DNA of 64,000 nt, taken from positions 507,001-571,000 of the forward strand of contig CAJHZI010000484.1 in NCBI GenBank assembly GCA_905160935.1, read 5' to 3'. Shown here one piece after another: positions 31,943 to 44,169 of the stretch. The DNA comes from Enchytraeus crypticus. Its lineage: Eukaryota > Annelida > Clitellata > Enchytraeida > Enchytraeidae. The first letter of the stretch is position 1, and every line of letters begins with the position of its first letter. Position numbers and translations under genes: made by a program. The notes under the pieces were generated by a model. The model saw only the letters and a list, made by a program, of their open reading frames with translations. It did not search any database and had not been told where the DNA came from.

Positions 31943-32469
31943 TATTGATGCTACACAAACAGACGTCAAAAGACCACACGATGACGACTGAGCAAACAGA
32001 GACCACAAGAGAACGCGAGACAAAAACAGTGCAAGTCCATGATCCAAGATATGTATCAGGAGTGTTCTTGAATGGTACTATTTATCAGCAACCCGAGCAC
32101 AAGACGGGCAATTTTTATATAACTAGAATGGTTTACGCGGTCATGTCAACAGGGAGTGATATCTCACACGTTCAGTATCGGGTGACAAGAAAAAATATGT
32201 TCATCTGGAGATATTCACCACCCGTGGGATGATCTAGATACGAGTATTCTATCACCCCCCCCCCCGCCTATCATAAAACGCTAATCCACGCACTTCTTGA
32301 TCCTTCCCTCAAACTGATTATATGACATTTATAAACTAACTCGATAAAATTCATAAACTAACTTTATAGATGGATAAACATCTACATGTATAATTTACAG
32401 ACGGATCGACAATTTATAAGCTAACCTTACTAGTTTATCCTAAAGATAATTGTATAATTAATTTTTTAC

Positions 32470-32630
32470 CTTGGCTGGAGTCAGTCAGGCGATGTTGGCA
32501 AGATATCCGACATTGAATCAGTATATGCGGGGTTCAAATCTTGGACTTGTCCGTCACTGATATCGCTTTCGATAGATGACGAGATAACTGCCGTTTATCA
32601 GCGGCTTTACGGCTTATACGGCTTTATAAA
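32470..32630 (+). mobile_element. family A SINE
   Basis: ggctggagtcagtcaggcga, tgttggcaagatatccgac, ggggttcaaatcttgg, gtcactgatatcgctttcga; diverged 3' end with ggctttacggctta repeats. Confidence 0.82.
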
Positions 32631-32754
32631 ATTTCTAAACTAATTTTATAAAAGCTTCTCATCGCACAAACAATCAGTTCACATAAAATCTTATCTACAT
32701 ATTTCTGCTGTGTGCATCTCTTGATATGTTAGATGCAAAAGGGCTAACCAAGCC

Positions 32755-32885
32755 CAAACAAGCTTAACTTCTGGCGTACTGGTTTCATTTTGTTCCACGA
32801 TGAGGCGGCGAGTTTCGAACCCCGGCCTCATGCTTGTGAGACAACAGTGTTGCCAACTCGATCAACAGTCGGTTGAGTCTTGCAG
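32755..32885 (-). mobile_element. tRNA-like SINE relic (minus strand)
   Basis: The minus strand carries ccggggttcgaaactcgcc (B-box consensus) and, 30-60 bases before it, a gatcgagttggcaac stretch resembling an A-box region. Confidence 0.55.
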
Positions 32886-33735
32886 CCACATCAGTTCAAA
32901 AACGAAACCAACCTTCATCATGAATTCAAGCATCATGAGCCTTCAGCTGCATTTGATCTTGGATCTCTTATTTCATCTTGTCTATTAAAAGACATAAGTC
33001 CAAAGAATCATGCGATCCATCACAACACTGACGATCTCTTATAAAATATGCCATCCATTCGATAGCTACAGCTTCACGGAAGCAGTCCGCAAGTCTTTTA
33101 AGCAGCTGGCTGATTGGCTGATTTCAGCAAGACTGATGTACGAAAAGACAAGCGGATAGGTTTCATCTATCGCACTCGACATCTGTTAATATCGGAGAAA
33201 CAAAGGGACGACAAGCGAGATACAACACTTGTGGGACCCATCAAATGATGGACTCTAGAAGAGAGATTCTACAGAGAAGCTGTTTCAATGTCTCCCTACG
33301 AATATTTCCCGATATTTTTCCGAGGATATTACCAAGTAGTTAATTACCAGGTACGATATTAAGAAGTAAAAAGGTCCAAGAAATATATTTTTAGTCATAA
33401 CTATCAAAGAGATCAGAGAAATTAAACTGCCTGTTGATTTCTCTCAAACTAACTACCAGAATTTTATAGTCGATCCTACGATAAACGGCGATGTTAGTTT
33501 AAATTTCTTCATTTGTAGACTCTTTAATGGTGAATCCGTAGTTTCTGTTGTTCTGTTCGTTCATTATATTTTTTCATTTCTTGCTCTGTTCATATTGCCA
33601 TGTATTTTGGTGAATAAAGATCATACATATAGTTCTACTATGAAGATAAAAGGTAAGCAGTGAAAGGAAAAATTATCGGTCAAGAATCATCGATATAGGA
33701 ATTGAAGATATCATCTGCAGAATGGCACAGCAAAC
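32886..33735. other. intron, nothing recognised
   Basis: No repeats or coding matches seen. Confidence 0.45.
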
Positions 33736-33739
33736 ACTG

Positions 33740-33872
33740 TCAGGGTTGCTAAAGAATAGACCAACCGTGAACTGATTGTCGTAAAAGGCGACGAAGTACT
33801 TATATCCAAAATAATGTCAGAACGGGCATTCAGTTGGTGTGCGCCTAGGCTCCAGAAATTGATACAAAAGTC
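33740..33872 (+). mobile_element. family C 5' part
   Basis: cagggttgctaaagaataga, ccaaccgtgaactg, aaaaggcgacgaagtactta, attcagttggtgtgcgccta. The GAT tail is absent. Confidence 0.72.
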
Positions 33873-33924
33873 CCTACGCTAATAAATTCAATACAATACT
33901 ACAGTGTATACACATTATACGTAC

Positions 33925-34143
33925 GTCATACACAAAGCAATACAACACCATGCCATACACAATACAATACCATGCTACATTACAATACCATGCCATATAA
34001 AACATAATACAATACCATGCCATATACAACGCAATACAATATCATGCCATATACAATACAATACCATGCCGTATGAAATACAATACAATGACATATCATA
34101 TACAATGACACTACAATACCATATATAACAAAGCAATACAAGA
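33925..34143. repeat. imperfect (ATACA)/(CCATGC) array
   Basis: Repeats of caataccatgccatatacaa and close forms, average unit about 19 bp. Confidence 0.85.
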
Positions 34144-34966
34144 TGGCGAACATTTAACGCCCGGTTCTTCACCCGAAAGCGATATCAACAGTCAGTCCAG
34201 CAGAGAATGGATAATATATGCCACGGAGCCGCCATCTTGCGTAGCACGGAATAAATTAATATGCAACACATACTTCACTGTAAAGACTCTCTAATTGCGC
34301 TGCTTATTGTATTTCACAGCTAATCCCGCTCTATTCAGTCTTCTGTTTCGTTAGACAAAAAAAGCAGGTTTTTTCTGCGGAGGTGTGGTAACGCATACAG
34401 CGAGTATCGAGTGGACTAATTAAATCTGAATTCCGTCTGCGAGAGATTAGATAGTGAATACGGTCAGATTAGCGAGATTAGATCCCTCCCCCCACTCACC
34501 CTTCCCCCGGACGTGATGAATCCAGGGAGTCCGGGCGGAAGTGGTGAGCCGTGAAAGGATAGGAATGGAAAAAATAGCTTAATTACAGACTAAGCTCCTG
34601 TAGCGCATCAATCTTGCAGTATGCGAGACTATGGTTGATAATTAAATAACAGAAAAAAAGTGATATAAAACTATGTACCGTTCAAATCGCGTTGGGTTTA
34701 GGAAGCTGATAATACAGCAGAAAAATGTCAGTGATTCGAAAAATACATAATATAGATAGGAAGATCCGTAAAAAGGTGCTAAACCAAAATCCGGAAACAT
34801 ATTGATTTAAAACCTGCTAATTAAAAATGAAAAAGGATGAATAAATACTACAATATAAAAAATATTTCTTAATTCAAACTCTTAATTTATAAGTATCCTT
34901 AGATAATAAAAAAACAACCAAGTACATTTTAGACAGTAGCAAGTTCAAATAAGGTTATACACTTAC

Positions 34967-35099
34967 CCTAGCAGAAGTATGCTTCTGAGCTTGATTGGAA
35001 GGCATCGATACAATCCTGGGACAGATCCCGGTGTGATAGGGAAGCCACCTGGACACCACCTCAGTACCCGATCCAGAGCAATCCGATTTCTTACTGCAT
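34967..35099 (-). CDS. PLXNA: Plexin A-like, exon w4 (end of PSI1)
   Basis: 133 nt, one leading base plus 44 codons. The acceptor is aacaatgactag and the donor is GTAAGT. AA from w3 plus A gives lysine. It encodes CSKKSDCSGSG, VVSRWLPYHTGICPRIVS and ends TSAR. The first two cysteines complete PSI1 (R-x-C-x-x-[KR]-S-x-C). An R-W-L segment and a following cysteine are usual in invertebrate plexins. The exon reads into VIMTVESLP of w5. Confidence 0.91.
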
Positions 35100-35254
35100 C
35101 TAGTCATTGTTAATAATAAATACAAACTTTAGCAGCAGTGTATCACAAAGTCTTACACACGTTTACTAAGCCGTCCAATATCAATGAGTGGTGTTTTACT
35201 CTAAATAATCAAACCTTCAACACCAATCAATTTATATCCCTAAAATCTGTAACA

Positions 35255-35302
35255 TAGAGAGCTAGAGAGAGAGGGGGAGAGCTAGAGAGAGAGAGAGAGG
35301 GC

Positions 35303-35357
<55 letters not shown>

Positions 35358-35435
35358 CTAGAGAGATAGAGATGGATCTAGAGATAGAGAAAGAGAATGA
35401 CAGGGAGACAGAGATAGAGACTAATAGAGAGAGAG

Positions 35436-35473
<38 letters not shown>

Positions 35474-35550
35474 GAGATAGGGAGAGAGAGGGAGCTAGAG
35501 AGAAAGAGAGATAGAGACTAATAGAGACACAGAGAGAGAGAGAGAGATAC
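35255..35550. repeat. GA-rich array between exons w3 and w4
   Basis: About 300 bp of gagaga with gctagaga and gatagaga variants. It fills most of a 458-bp intron and ends eight bases from the w3 donor. On the transcribed strand it is a long polypyrimidine tract. Confidence 0.95.
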
Positions 35551-35557
35551 TACGTAC

Positions 35558-35658
35558 TTTCTATCTAGCGAGCACCAACCACAGTAAGGATTTCTGGCTC
35601 CTACACACTCACCACATGTTGTATATCTGGAGCATTCCTCCATCGGTATCTTTCTCAC
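35558..35658 (-). CDS. PLXNA: Plexin A-like, exon w3 (first half of PSI1)
   Basis: 101 nt, 33 codons plus two bases. The acceptor is acgaatgtgtag and the donor is GTACGT. It encodes [29 protein letters not shown] and SLDR. This is the classical plexin PSI1: V-P-[VM]-E-x-C, C-x-x-C-[LV]-G-x-[GR]-[DN]-P-[YH]-C-G-W-C. It joins the sema end in w2 (IYVMTEKR). It was too short to stand out as an open frame and was found from the motif. A (GA)n array begins eight bases past the donor. Confidence 0.95.
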
Positions 35659-35759
35659 CTACACATTCGTCCAAGCACACTCGTATCAACAAAACGAAAT
35701 TCAAAGTAATTTATACAAACCAATACAGCATTGTACGTTACATTGAAAATTTCAAAAGG

Positions 35760-35876
35760 AACATAAAAATAAATATACATATTCTATATACTGTATCGTA
35801 TATATACATGTATATAGGTGTGTATGTACTGTATATGTATATGTATACATATATATATATATATATACATGTATAT

Positions 35877-35953
<77 letters not shown>

Positions 35954-36000
35954 TATACTGTATAATATATCCATATTATAGATAATTATATATATATACA
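35760..36000. repeat. (TA)n / tacatgta-rich array
   Basis: Long (TA)n at 35889-35950 flanked by acatgtatata units. It lies about 100 bp upstream of the w3 acceptor. Confidence 0.95.
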
Positions 36001-36169
36001 TGTACACAACACAATGAACACTTATTTGCACAAATAACAATCAGCCCGAGATAATAATCACATTCAAATCAGTAATACAAATGCATATTGCTGTACAATG
36101 TAATATACACAAATACAGGCAACAATAGATGCTATATTGTACATGTACACTGGGTACATATACTTATCT

Positions 36170-36315
36170 TCTTCTTCTAGTGCACTGCCTAACGGCTGAT
36201 CCATGGCATATAACTCTTCCAACCAATTCTATCCTCAGCCTTCCTTTTCATTTCTATATATGAATTTGCTGTCAGATCATCCAGCATCCCATGTCTTGGT
36301 CTTCCTCTAACCTAG
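36170..36315 (-). mobile_element. family D LINE tail, diverged
   Basis: cttctagtgcactgcctaac, ggctgatccatggcatata, ctcagccttccttttca, gtcttggtcttcctct. Confidence 0.72.
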
Positions 36316-37071
36316 TACGTGATACAGATCTGTAAATTGAAATGAGATATAGGCTAACGAAAGTTAAATTCGACCGTTAAAGCCTTGACTTAAGAGAGAG
36401 TAAGACTTGCTAAACTTTATCGGGAAATCTGTCAAAATTAATCGGAAAAATCTTGAAGTAAAACAAGAAATACAAAGATTATTTGTAAAAATCAAGAACC
36501 TAAACACCCGCTGAGTAAATGTTAGGTAGACCACTTCAATATATCTAACCGATAAGAGGTACCGATTAGATGTAAACCATTCCGTACTTCACCGATAATG
36601 ATGTTCTTTTATTGGAAAAACTTCTACAGGCTAAAGGCATAGACACCTTTGGCCTGGCAATAAGGCGCAATAAGAAATTATATTCTATGGGTGCGTGCCC
36701 AATCATTATATAATTATTATTTAATTATTACAGTTTCTTAAATTTTTTATTCTTTTAATTACTCCTTAATTACTCCTTAATTACTCCTTAATTACTACTT
36801 AATTTTTTAACTTTTAATTAATTAGTGTTTATAACCCGGGTTTGATAAAAAGGGTTCGAGCAATATGTGCAGATTATAACTATTATTGATCGTTAGAGGA
36901 AGACTGAGACTAGGGATGTATGGCGATTTGAGAACGCATTCGTATGCACAGATGAACATAAAAGCGACATACATAACTTTGGACCGACATTTAGACATTG
37001 CTCTAAGAAATTAAAAGGAGGCCTCAGTCTAGGCCTATATACGAGTAAATAAAAATGGATCACATTGAATG
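36316..37071. other. intron, nothing recognised
   Basis: Includes three ttactccttaa copies (36757-36800) and the ttgataaaaagggttcgagc, aatatgtgc stretch shared with 16930. Confidence 0.5.
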
Positions 37072-37287
37072 TCTCAGTGGCTCAGTGTGTAAGCGCGATA
37101 GGTAACATCATGAAGTTGTAACTAGCTGTTCCTGAGGTCCTGGTATCAATTCCCGGTAGAGCTGATCAGAGAGTAAAATCTCGTACATTCACCTTTCAGG
37201 GTACACCGGTACACCTGATGTACCGGTGAAGAGAAGAGAAAGAAGAGAAGAAAACCCGTCAGGCTTCTGACCTTGACGTTAAACCTA
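37072..37287 (+). mobile_element. family B-like tRNA-derived SINE, hybrid 3' end
   Basis: A-box-like ctcagtggctcagtgtgtaa, B-box-like ggtatcaattcccggta, gagagtaaaatctcgtac, then a 3' end like family H (gcttctgaccttgacgttaa). The middle contains an inverted ggtacaccggtacacc. Confidence 0.75.
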
Positions 37288-37717
37288 CATATTAAAAGGG
37301 ATCATATTACCCTCTCACCACTGTAGTCAGACAACAGAAAAGACTTCGACCACCCATAGAGAGATAGCGAGAGTGAAGAAATGCTAAGATAACAGCGAGT
37401 GAGGAATGAATGACCAGGACTCTATGGGTCCATCAGGGCCCGGGATGTCGAAATGTTTGCTTGATAGGACGATGATGGAGCGGTGTAGACAATAATTAGC
37501 ATTGATGTTTATAGTGGCTTGATATCAACGAGCCTTCCAGTAGCCTCTCGAAACTAATGGAATGTTTTAATATGGATGGATTGACTAGAGATGCTCGGTT
37601 ACTAAACTAAGAGGAGATTGATATGACTGATTAAGTTATGATTGATTGATTGATTGATTAATTGATTGATTGATTGATAGATTGATGGACTAGAGATTTA
37701 ATAATAATAATAGCAAT

Positions 37718-37845
37718 TACAGTGCTACAGTCATCAATGACAACATCGAGCACTAAAACAAAAGCACTGAGACAAAATCAAGCCGGCGAGCAAAAACAAG
37801 GTCAAAAACGGTGCAAATTCCAAAATCCAGAAAATCAGTCCAAAG
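37718..37845 (+). mobile_element. family E element
   Basis: ttacagtgctacagtcatca, atgacaacatcgagcacta, aatcaagccggcgagcaaaa, acggtgcaaattccaaaat and ccagaaaatcagtccaaag. Confidence 0.85.
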
Positions 37846-38057
37846 TAAAGAGAATTAATGAAAAGGAAGTTTAGGCGCGGGTGGCATATAAACTAAGAAG
37901 AGATTGCTAAATAGAGGTGTACATATCGGGCAATAATATAAAGAAAACAATTATAAGGATAATAAGAATACTTATAATAGTAATTTTAATAATAAATAAT
38001 AATAATATCGCTGTGCGGAAACAGACGAAGAACTTCAATTGCATTATGTATAACATG

Positions 38058-38172
38058 GGTTGATGGCCGAGTTGTTAGCACGCTTGCCTACAAGCACGAG
38101 ATCATGGTTCAACTCCATCCAGACCATCTCTGGTAGCACACTTGTGGCAAAAGAACCGACGTTAAACTTAAC
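38058..38172 (+). mobile_element. short tRNA-like SINE, separate family
   Basis: A box tgatggccgagttgttagca, B box catggttcaactcc, then cttgtggcaaaagaaccgac and a gttaaac end. Spacing fits a Pol III type 2 promoter, but the clover-leaf is not intact. Confidence 0.72.
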
Positions 38173-38324
38173 TCTATAATAGTTAATTAAGTAATTAGTT
38201 AGGTAGATATCTAATTGTAGAGTTATTTATGTACGAAAAAGCCAGGAATGAAATGTAAAAAGGGAACAGAGACGAGAGATATTTAGATTGGAAGATTGTT
38301 AGACAGAAAACCAGAGAGAGAAAT

Positions 38325-38440
38325 AGACGGCAAACAGAGAGAGAGAGAGAAAGAGAGAGAGCGAGTGAGTGAAAGAGAGAGAGAGAAAGAGAAGGGAGAG
38401 GGAAAGAATGATTGAGAGAGAGAGAGAAAGAGAGAGACGT
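38325..38440. repeat. (GA)n array
   Basis: Interrupted gagagaga runs with gagtgagtgaaag. Confidence 0.9.
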
Positions 38441-38449
38441 TTAACAATT

Positions 38450-39690
38450 TCACAAATAAATTTAAATTTCAACAGTAACTATAACAAACTCTTGAAACTA
38501 ACACACTCGACCTAACAAATACGACTGGTCGCAGTACACACCCCGATTTGTTTCAGTTTTATATTACAAAACTCTTTCGACGACTTTAGCATCAATTACT
38601 TTAGGAACTCAGCATACATCGCTACAAAAATCACGCAACGAGTGTCGTATTAACCGGTTATGTTTAACATCAGCCAAAGTACAGAAGGAAAAAGCAAAAT
38701 ACGAGACAGTTATCACGTACGGATGACACGCAAGTCCAGGATTAGACACAAGTCACAAAACAACTGACAATTTAGTGTCAAACTTCTGTCAGTCTCTATC
38801 AGAGAGAGAGAAAATCTGTCATACGAGCTTTACTATCACATTGCGAAGCGTTTCTTATTTGCCGCACGAAAGTTTAAAGAATGAAAATAAATAAAGTTAA
38901 ACTATTTTACGATCAACTCAAATCAAGTAGAAAAACAAATCAGGAAATATTCGAATCCACTAGGTTTGTTGTAATCTAGGCCCATTTTATATCACCCATA
39001 CATCTCGGCTGATTTTATATATAATCTACAAATCTAGATTTATTTTATGAGATCTAATGATCTAACGAAAATCCTGAACAGTATTCAACAGTCAACACAC
39101 ACTATATGGCAACCGTGCAAACTTTATATCCTGGAATTGAAAACAGCTCCATCAATCAGACGCATACATCGTGAAACATTCGAGACGGGATAACATATTG
39201 CTTCAAACTATTACAGAAGAGAATTTCGTCCCGTGGGACACTGGGTAGCGGTTGTGATTTATGACCGTTAGATTCGTTTTCTGATTTTGGACCAGGTCAG
39301 AACAGCATCCGGGTATTGATGAAATGCTGAGTCAGACATGACGAATCAAAACTTTCAATTCAGTGACGTCCTCACGATAGAGATGTGGGGGCTTCACCCA
39401 TCACCCCTATATTCAAATTTGTGAAACGCCTCCCCAGAATTTTTTATCACAATCAGGTCCTTTTCATATGTATACAAAATCGCTATTTGCACCCATTGTT
39501 ATATAGTAGACAAATTCAAAGATTAAAAAGCCAACATAATATCAATATATAATGTACCTTTGCGTAAATGACTACCAAGAAATTTGGAACCCCTGTTTAA
39601 TGTCATAGGAAAATCTCGAGTCAAAATCAATCAGTACAAATTTTGCAAAATTTGCATAGTTACCTGCAAAACCTGCACAGTTTTCTGATT
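38450..39690. other. intron, nothing recognised
   Basis: No coding match or clear repeat; includes small ctagatttatttta-type AT-rich patches. Confidence 0.45.
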
Positions 39691-39692
39691 TA

Positions 39693-39895
39693 TCACCATG
39701 TTATTATTATTGTTATTATTATTGTTATTATTATTATTGTAATTATTATTGTAATTATTATTGTTATTATTATTGTTATTATTATTGTTATTATTATTGT
39801 TATTATTATTATTGTAATTATTATTGTAATTATTATTGTTATTATTATTGTTATTATTATTGTTATTATTATTGTTATTATTATTTATTAATTAT
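39693..39895. repeat. (TTATTATTG)n array
   Basis: About 200 bp of ttattattg and ttattattgtaa units. Confidence 0.95.
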
Positions 39896-40334
39896 TATTT
39901 ACAACGAAAGCTTGCAAAACACTGTCATGGCCGAAGTCGGTCTTGGAGACTACGTAGATAGATGTTTTATTTTCACGAAAATCACAATGAAACCGTACAC
40001 CGTGCATAGAACGACGCGAAAAACTGACAAACAGGCCCAAAGGCTCTGACGCAAGCCCTCAGAGAAAGAGTTCAAGATTTACTGAAAGAGTTCAATAATA
40101 ATAGTAAGATAAACAACATATAAATTGAATTTTATTTCTAAACTGTTAAAAAAAGCTTATATTGGTACCAGCTGATGGCGCCCAGCCACAAGCTATTCAT
40201 TTGACTCTTATCAAAATAGATATCAGCGAAAGAAATTAGATAAAGTGCCAGCGCCAGACCAGACGATAATTATTTGCCCAATTGATTTCACAATTAAAAG
40301 TAATAATTTGGCTTAAAAGCCAAAACTTTAACCC

Positions 40335-40455
40335 ACGTTTAATGTCAATTTGTCTGTCTCCAAAGCGTGTCGGTGCCCACTGGTCTTGAACCCTACATCC
40401 ATTGCCCCGCAGTCAGACAACTTGCCAACATGCTACAGGCTCAGCTAACTAGATT
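40335..40455 (-). mobile_element. family A-like SINE variant
   Basis: gtttaatgtcaatttgtctg, aaagcgtgtcggtgccca, gtcttgaaccctacatcc, gcagtcagacaacttgcc, tacaggctcagct. Confidence 0.65.
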
Positions 40456-40659
40456 GAGTCCTTTATTAAGCCCCCCGGTTGAAAACTCTGAGAAGGACCC
40501 ATCGTCTAACCCTGCACAGAACTGTCCGCATGGCGATCAATCACCGGCAACAATGAACGGGTTTAGACTATACGGCCATGTCGAGAACATTGATCAAAAC
40601 CCGAGGTCTCACTTTACAAGTCGATATCAATGTATTGTTAGCAACGTTGCTAGTGATTC

Positions 40660-41010
40660 CTGATTTCAAATTTTCGCGTTTTTGTGTCCGTGAATTCATA
40701 AACATATTATTGTAGTATTGTTAATATGAGCATGCTGTACTGTATGCTGTATACAATGTATACATGTTCATATTAACGTTGTTAATTGCATAATTGAAAT
40801 TAATTATAAATACTATAATAAAGTCGCTATCGATCCCTGATTTCACGTCCGTGAATTAAGTCATAGATATGAGCATGTTCTAAAAACATTGCTAATATGA
40901 ACACCTTATATGTTATATACATGTTCATATTAACGTTGTTAATTGTATACTTAAAATTAATTCTTCATACTATAATAAATTCGCTATCGATCCCTGATTT
41001 CACGCTCTTA
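40660..41010. repeat. two-copy tandem repeat of about 165 bp with internal hairpins
   Basis: Units share atccctgatttcacg, gtccgtgaattcata, aatatgagcatg, tacatgttcatattaacgtt, gttaattg and actataataaa.tcgctatc. Each contains gttaatatgagcatg facing catgttcatattaac, an inverted pair of about 15 bp. Confidence 0.87.
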
Positions 41011-41064
41011 TGCCCGTGAATTCAATCATAGTGAGGAACGTATCATCTACATATAAAAAAGCGA

Positions 41065-41186
41065 ATGTTAAAGTCAGTTTCCTCACTCGAAGGCGATGCC
41101 AGTGACGGACGAGCCCAGGATTTTAACCCGCACATAATGATCCGCGGTCGAATATCTTACAGACATCGGAACCGGCTCCAGCCATG
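41065..41186 (-). mobile_element. family A SINE
   Basis: gttaaagtcagtttcctcac, tcgaaggcgatgccagtgac, gagcccaggattttaaccc, ccgcggtcgaatatctta and ccggctccagccatg. Confidence 0.86.
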
Positions 41187-41302
41187 TATCGTGTATGTAA
41201 AGTACTGCATACTGTTACAGTAATATACACTTTGAATACTTATTCCATATCGTCAGGAATAAGCTGATCCGAATTGGGACACGTAAGCATTGCTTCTATA
41301 AA

Positions 41303-41766
41303 GTTCAAGTTATGATATAGAATATCATAGCTGGAAAAGGGTCTATGGAAATGATCCAGTTTCACGAGGAAGCGGACTTACACGGAACGTGTGCTGCGCC
41401 TGTTCCACACTCATCTATCCAGAGTCCAGTTCCGGGTGAACGCCTGGCTAGAGATGGACAGGAGAGCAAACCAAGGGTCACCCGGTTCAAAGCCAAACAT
41501 TTGCCCGTCAGTGAGATAAGAGAAAGAGGATAACTAGTGTAACTTGTGCGCTAGACAAGGATGTTATATATACCAAATCTATATCTGCAGCAAATCGTAA
41601 GTCATGAGGTATTGGAAATGGTAAATTTGGCTTGTAGCCATTGCAACTATTTAAATACTCATAGATTTCTTAATCGTTCCAGTCCTATAATTATAGAAAG
41701 TTCGAGTAATGATATAGAATAATATACCTGGAAGAGGGTCCATGGAAATTATCCAGTTTCACGAGA
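41303..41766. repeat. 70-bp direct repeat, 394 bp apart
   Basis: 41303-41372 and 41697-41766 share aagttc.agt.atgatataga, gctggaaaagggtctatgg and aaat.atccagtttcacgag, about 85-90 percent by eye. The sequence between is unrecognised. Confidence 0.8.
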
Positions 41767-42119
41767 AAAAAATATATTAATAAATATTAATAAAAATACA
41801 TAATAAATATTATAAACACTAAATAGAAAGGAGCGCAAATGACAGCAAAACGGTCAGCTTAAAAATCTTACAGTTAATCCGTTGCTTTATTACATCGAAA
41901 ACAGTCAATCACAAGACTTCTTACATACACGTTTCTTACATACACTTCTTACTACCCCTGCTGGTTTCAGCTTAGGAAGGAAAAAATACCAGGGCGATGG
42001 AAGGTTATTCTTAAATCCGCGCCGGCTGCAACTGATGCGCCATCAAAAGGCAATGATTACTAATAACCATCGAGAGGAAGGAGGCAATGGGCCTTAAACA
42101 AGCATCTGTGCTTCCTGAC

Positions 42120-42240
42120 TCAGTGTGAAACTTCCGGATTTTAGCCTGCACCGTTTTTGGACCCCAAACTCTGCTCATCCAATTTGATTAGGTACCACAG
42201 TGCTCAATATTGTCGTAGACGACAGTAGCACTCTAATTCT
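42120..42240 (-). mobile_element. family E element
   Basis: gcaccgtttttggacccc, ctcatccaatttgatt, gtgctcaatattgtcgtaga and cgacagtagcactctaattc. Confidence 0.8.
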
Positions 42241-42377
42241 GTTGTTGCTGTGCCGTAATGTTATGTTATGGTTTAAAATACAGCATAGAATGATATTTAT
42301 TTCATTTTTTAGTGATTTTTACTGCGTGCATTTTATTGTATATTGCTTGTTTTACTGTAACTGTTGTAAAGTATAGA

Positions 42378-42535
42378 GATGCTATACTCTATTAAATGCT
42401 ATACTCTATTAAATGCTATACTCTATTAAATGCTATACTCTATTAAATGCTATACTCTATTAAATGCTATACTCTATTAAATGCTATACTCTATTAAATG
42501 CTATACTCTATTAAATGCTATACTCTATTAAACAT
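42378..42535. repeat. 17-bp tandem repeat, nine copies
   Basis: gctatactctattaaat repeated without visible change except in the last unit (taaacatta). A single related stretch occurs at 42912-42955. Confidence 0.96.
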
Positions 42536-43095
42536 TATAGAAATCCTCCGGCATTCCAGTCAATCAGCACTCCACGCAGTACACACTGGAGATTTATACA
42601 CCATCTGTGCCAGTTACTGAAGAGCCATTCAGAGCACTGTTAAGCCGATCCTAATGGCCGAACAAAGCGCTCGAAGAGTCGTTAAAAGACTAAATAACTT
42701 CAGTCAAAGTCGAGATTGGACGGGAGAGAATTTTGTAGAATGCTATCAACTTACCAGTAATTATTTCACCTTCATTATATCTTAGCTTTGCAAAGAACTT
42801 TGAGTCAAAATTTAATCAAACTGAAACAAATTTAGACTTGAAGGGAAAAAATACAAAAGGGTCCAAAAACGGTGCAGAACCAAACTTAAGAAAATTTGTA
42901 TCTGTTGCAAAGTATAGAGAAGCCTTTGCAAGATATACTCTATTAAACATTAAAATTAGGGGATCTGTAGTAGATTTCCTTAACTCTGTAAGTCTCACTT
43001 GCCCAATAAGCACTAGACTGATAAGCAGCAGGCCATAGATTCGCATGTCAGTTTGAGACAGTATCCATAACAATACGCGTTAATATTAATTGAAT
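42536..43095. other. intron with a family E scrap
   Basis: gggtccaaaaacggtgcaga near 42858 is a family E fragment. Nothing else recognised. Confidence 0.5.
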
Positions 43096-43337
43096 CTCTC
43101 TCTCTTAGTGCACTGCCCACTGGCAGGTCCATGGTATATAACGCCTCCACTATTCTCTGTCTTCCGCCTTCCTCGTCATGTCCACATATGAGTGGGTCTT
43201 TAAGTCATCTAACATACCTACTCTCGGCCTGCCTCTGCCTCTTTTTCCTTCCATTCTACCTTCTATGACCTATTTTAATAGACCTTCCCCCCTTAGAATG
43301 TGTCCTATCCATCTCTTCTTCCTATTTCTCAATACAC
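43096..43337 (-). mobile_element. family D LINE tail
   Basis: Good copy. The minus strand encodes LKRSIE-like and EVIEGRMEGK, RGRGRPRVGMLDDLKTHSYV and DMTRKAEDRE before the stop, followed by ggacctgccagtgggcagtg, cactaagagagaga. Confidence 0.85.
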
Positions 43338-43984
43338 TGCATATAAAATTATAATAATTACAGACAAAATACTAATAGATGCGACTTTGTCTAAGACGAA
43401 ACCTTGAACGTTTTATCGGCGTAATTCGACACAAAATCACGGATATAACACAGCTGAGAGCTCGGTTAACGCGAAACTTAATTTCCGGCTAATTTCTATA
43501 GAGGATAATTTGCGATATAATTTCGCTTAATAAGTAAAGTAATACTGAAGTGTAATTATTGCAAGGAAATTTTATCGAGGCACTAAGAAAGATGTAAATG
43601 AAATCGTCAAAAACTTAATTTCTCCAGTATGACTGCATTTAAGGCAATTTAGTCCTTTTCTCAAAAATATAAAACAACAATTTATGAATACCATTTTACT
43701 TTCATGTCATTCGTTGCATTTAGCACAAAACAGTGACGAATTAATCCAAAACAGTTTGACATTTTAATATTTTCTAAAAGTACAATTATTATTGTGCAAG
43801 GTTTAATCAGTGTGCAAGAGAAAACAACAGCGTTAGGAATAACCTACTAAACACACTATCTAACCTTCTAAATAATCTAGATAATTAAAATCTAAATAAT
43901 AGAATAACCTAATAAACACCAATTCAGCGTAGATTCAACCATAGTTTAGCTTCCATCTTCTGTCTCAAAGCATATAATTGTACG

Positions 43985-44109
43985 AATAGACCCCCCCCCC
44001 CCCTCCTGATATTGATCCTATAACATCTCTCTCTCTCTCTCTCTCTCTCTCTATTTCTATCTCTCACTCTGTCTCTCTGTCTATTTGTTTTCTCTGTCTG
44101 TTTGTCTTC

Positions 44110-44169
<60 letters not shown>

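Noticed and set aside
31936-32232. 98-codon plus-strand frame (FLNGTIYQQPEHKTG)
   Set aside because: Starts in repeat sequence of family E/F and has no recognisable domain or splice context.
42378-42535. CRISPR-like array
   Set aside because: Units are contiguous 17-mers without spacers, in an animal intron.
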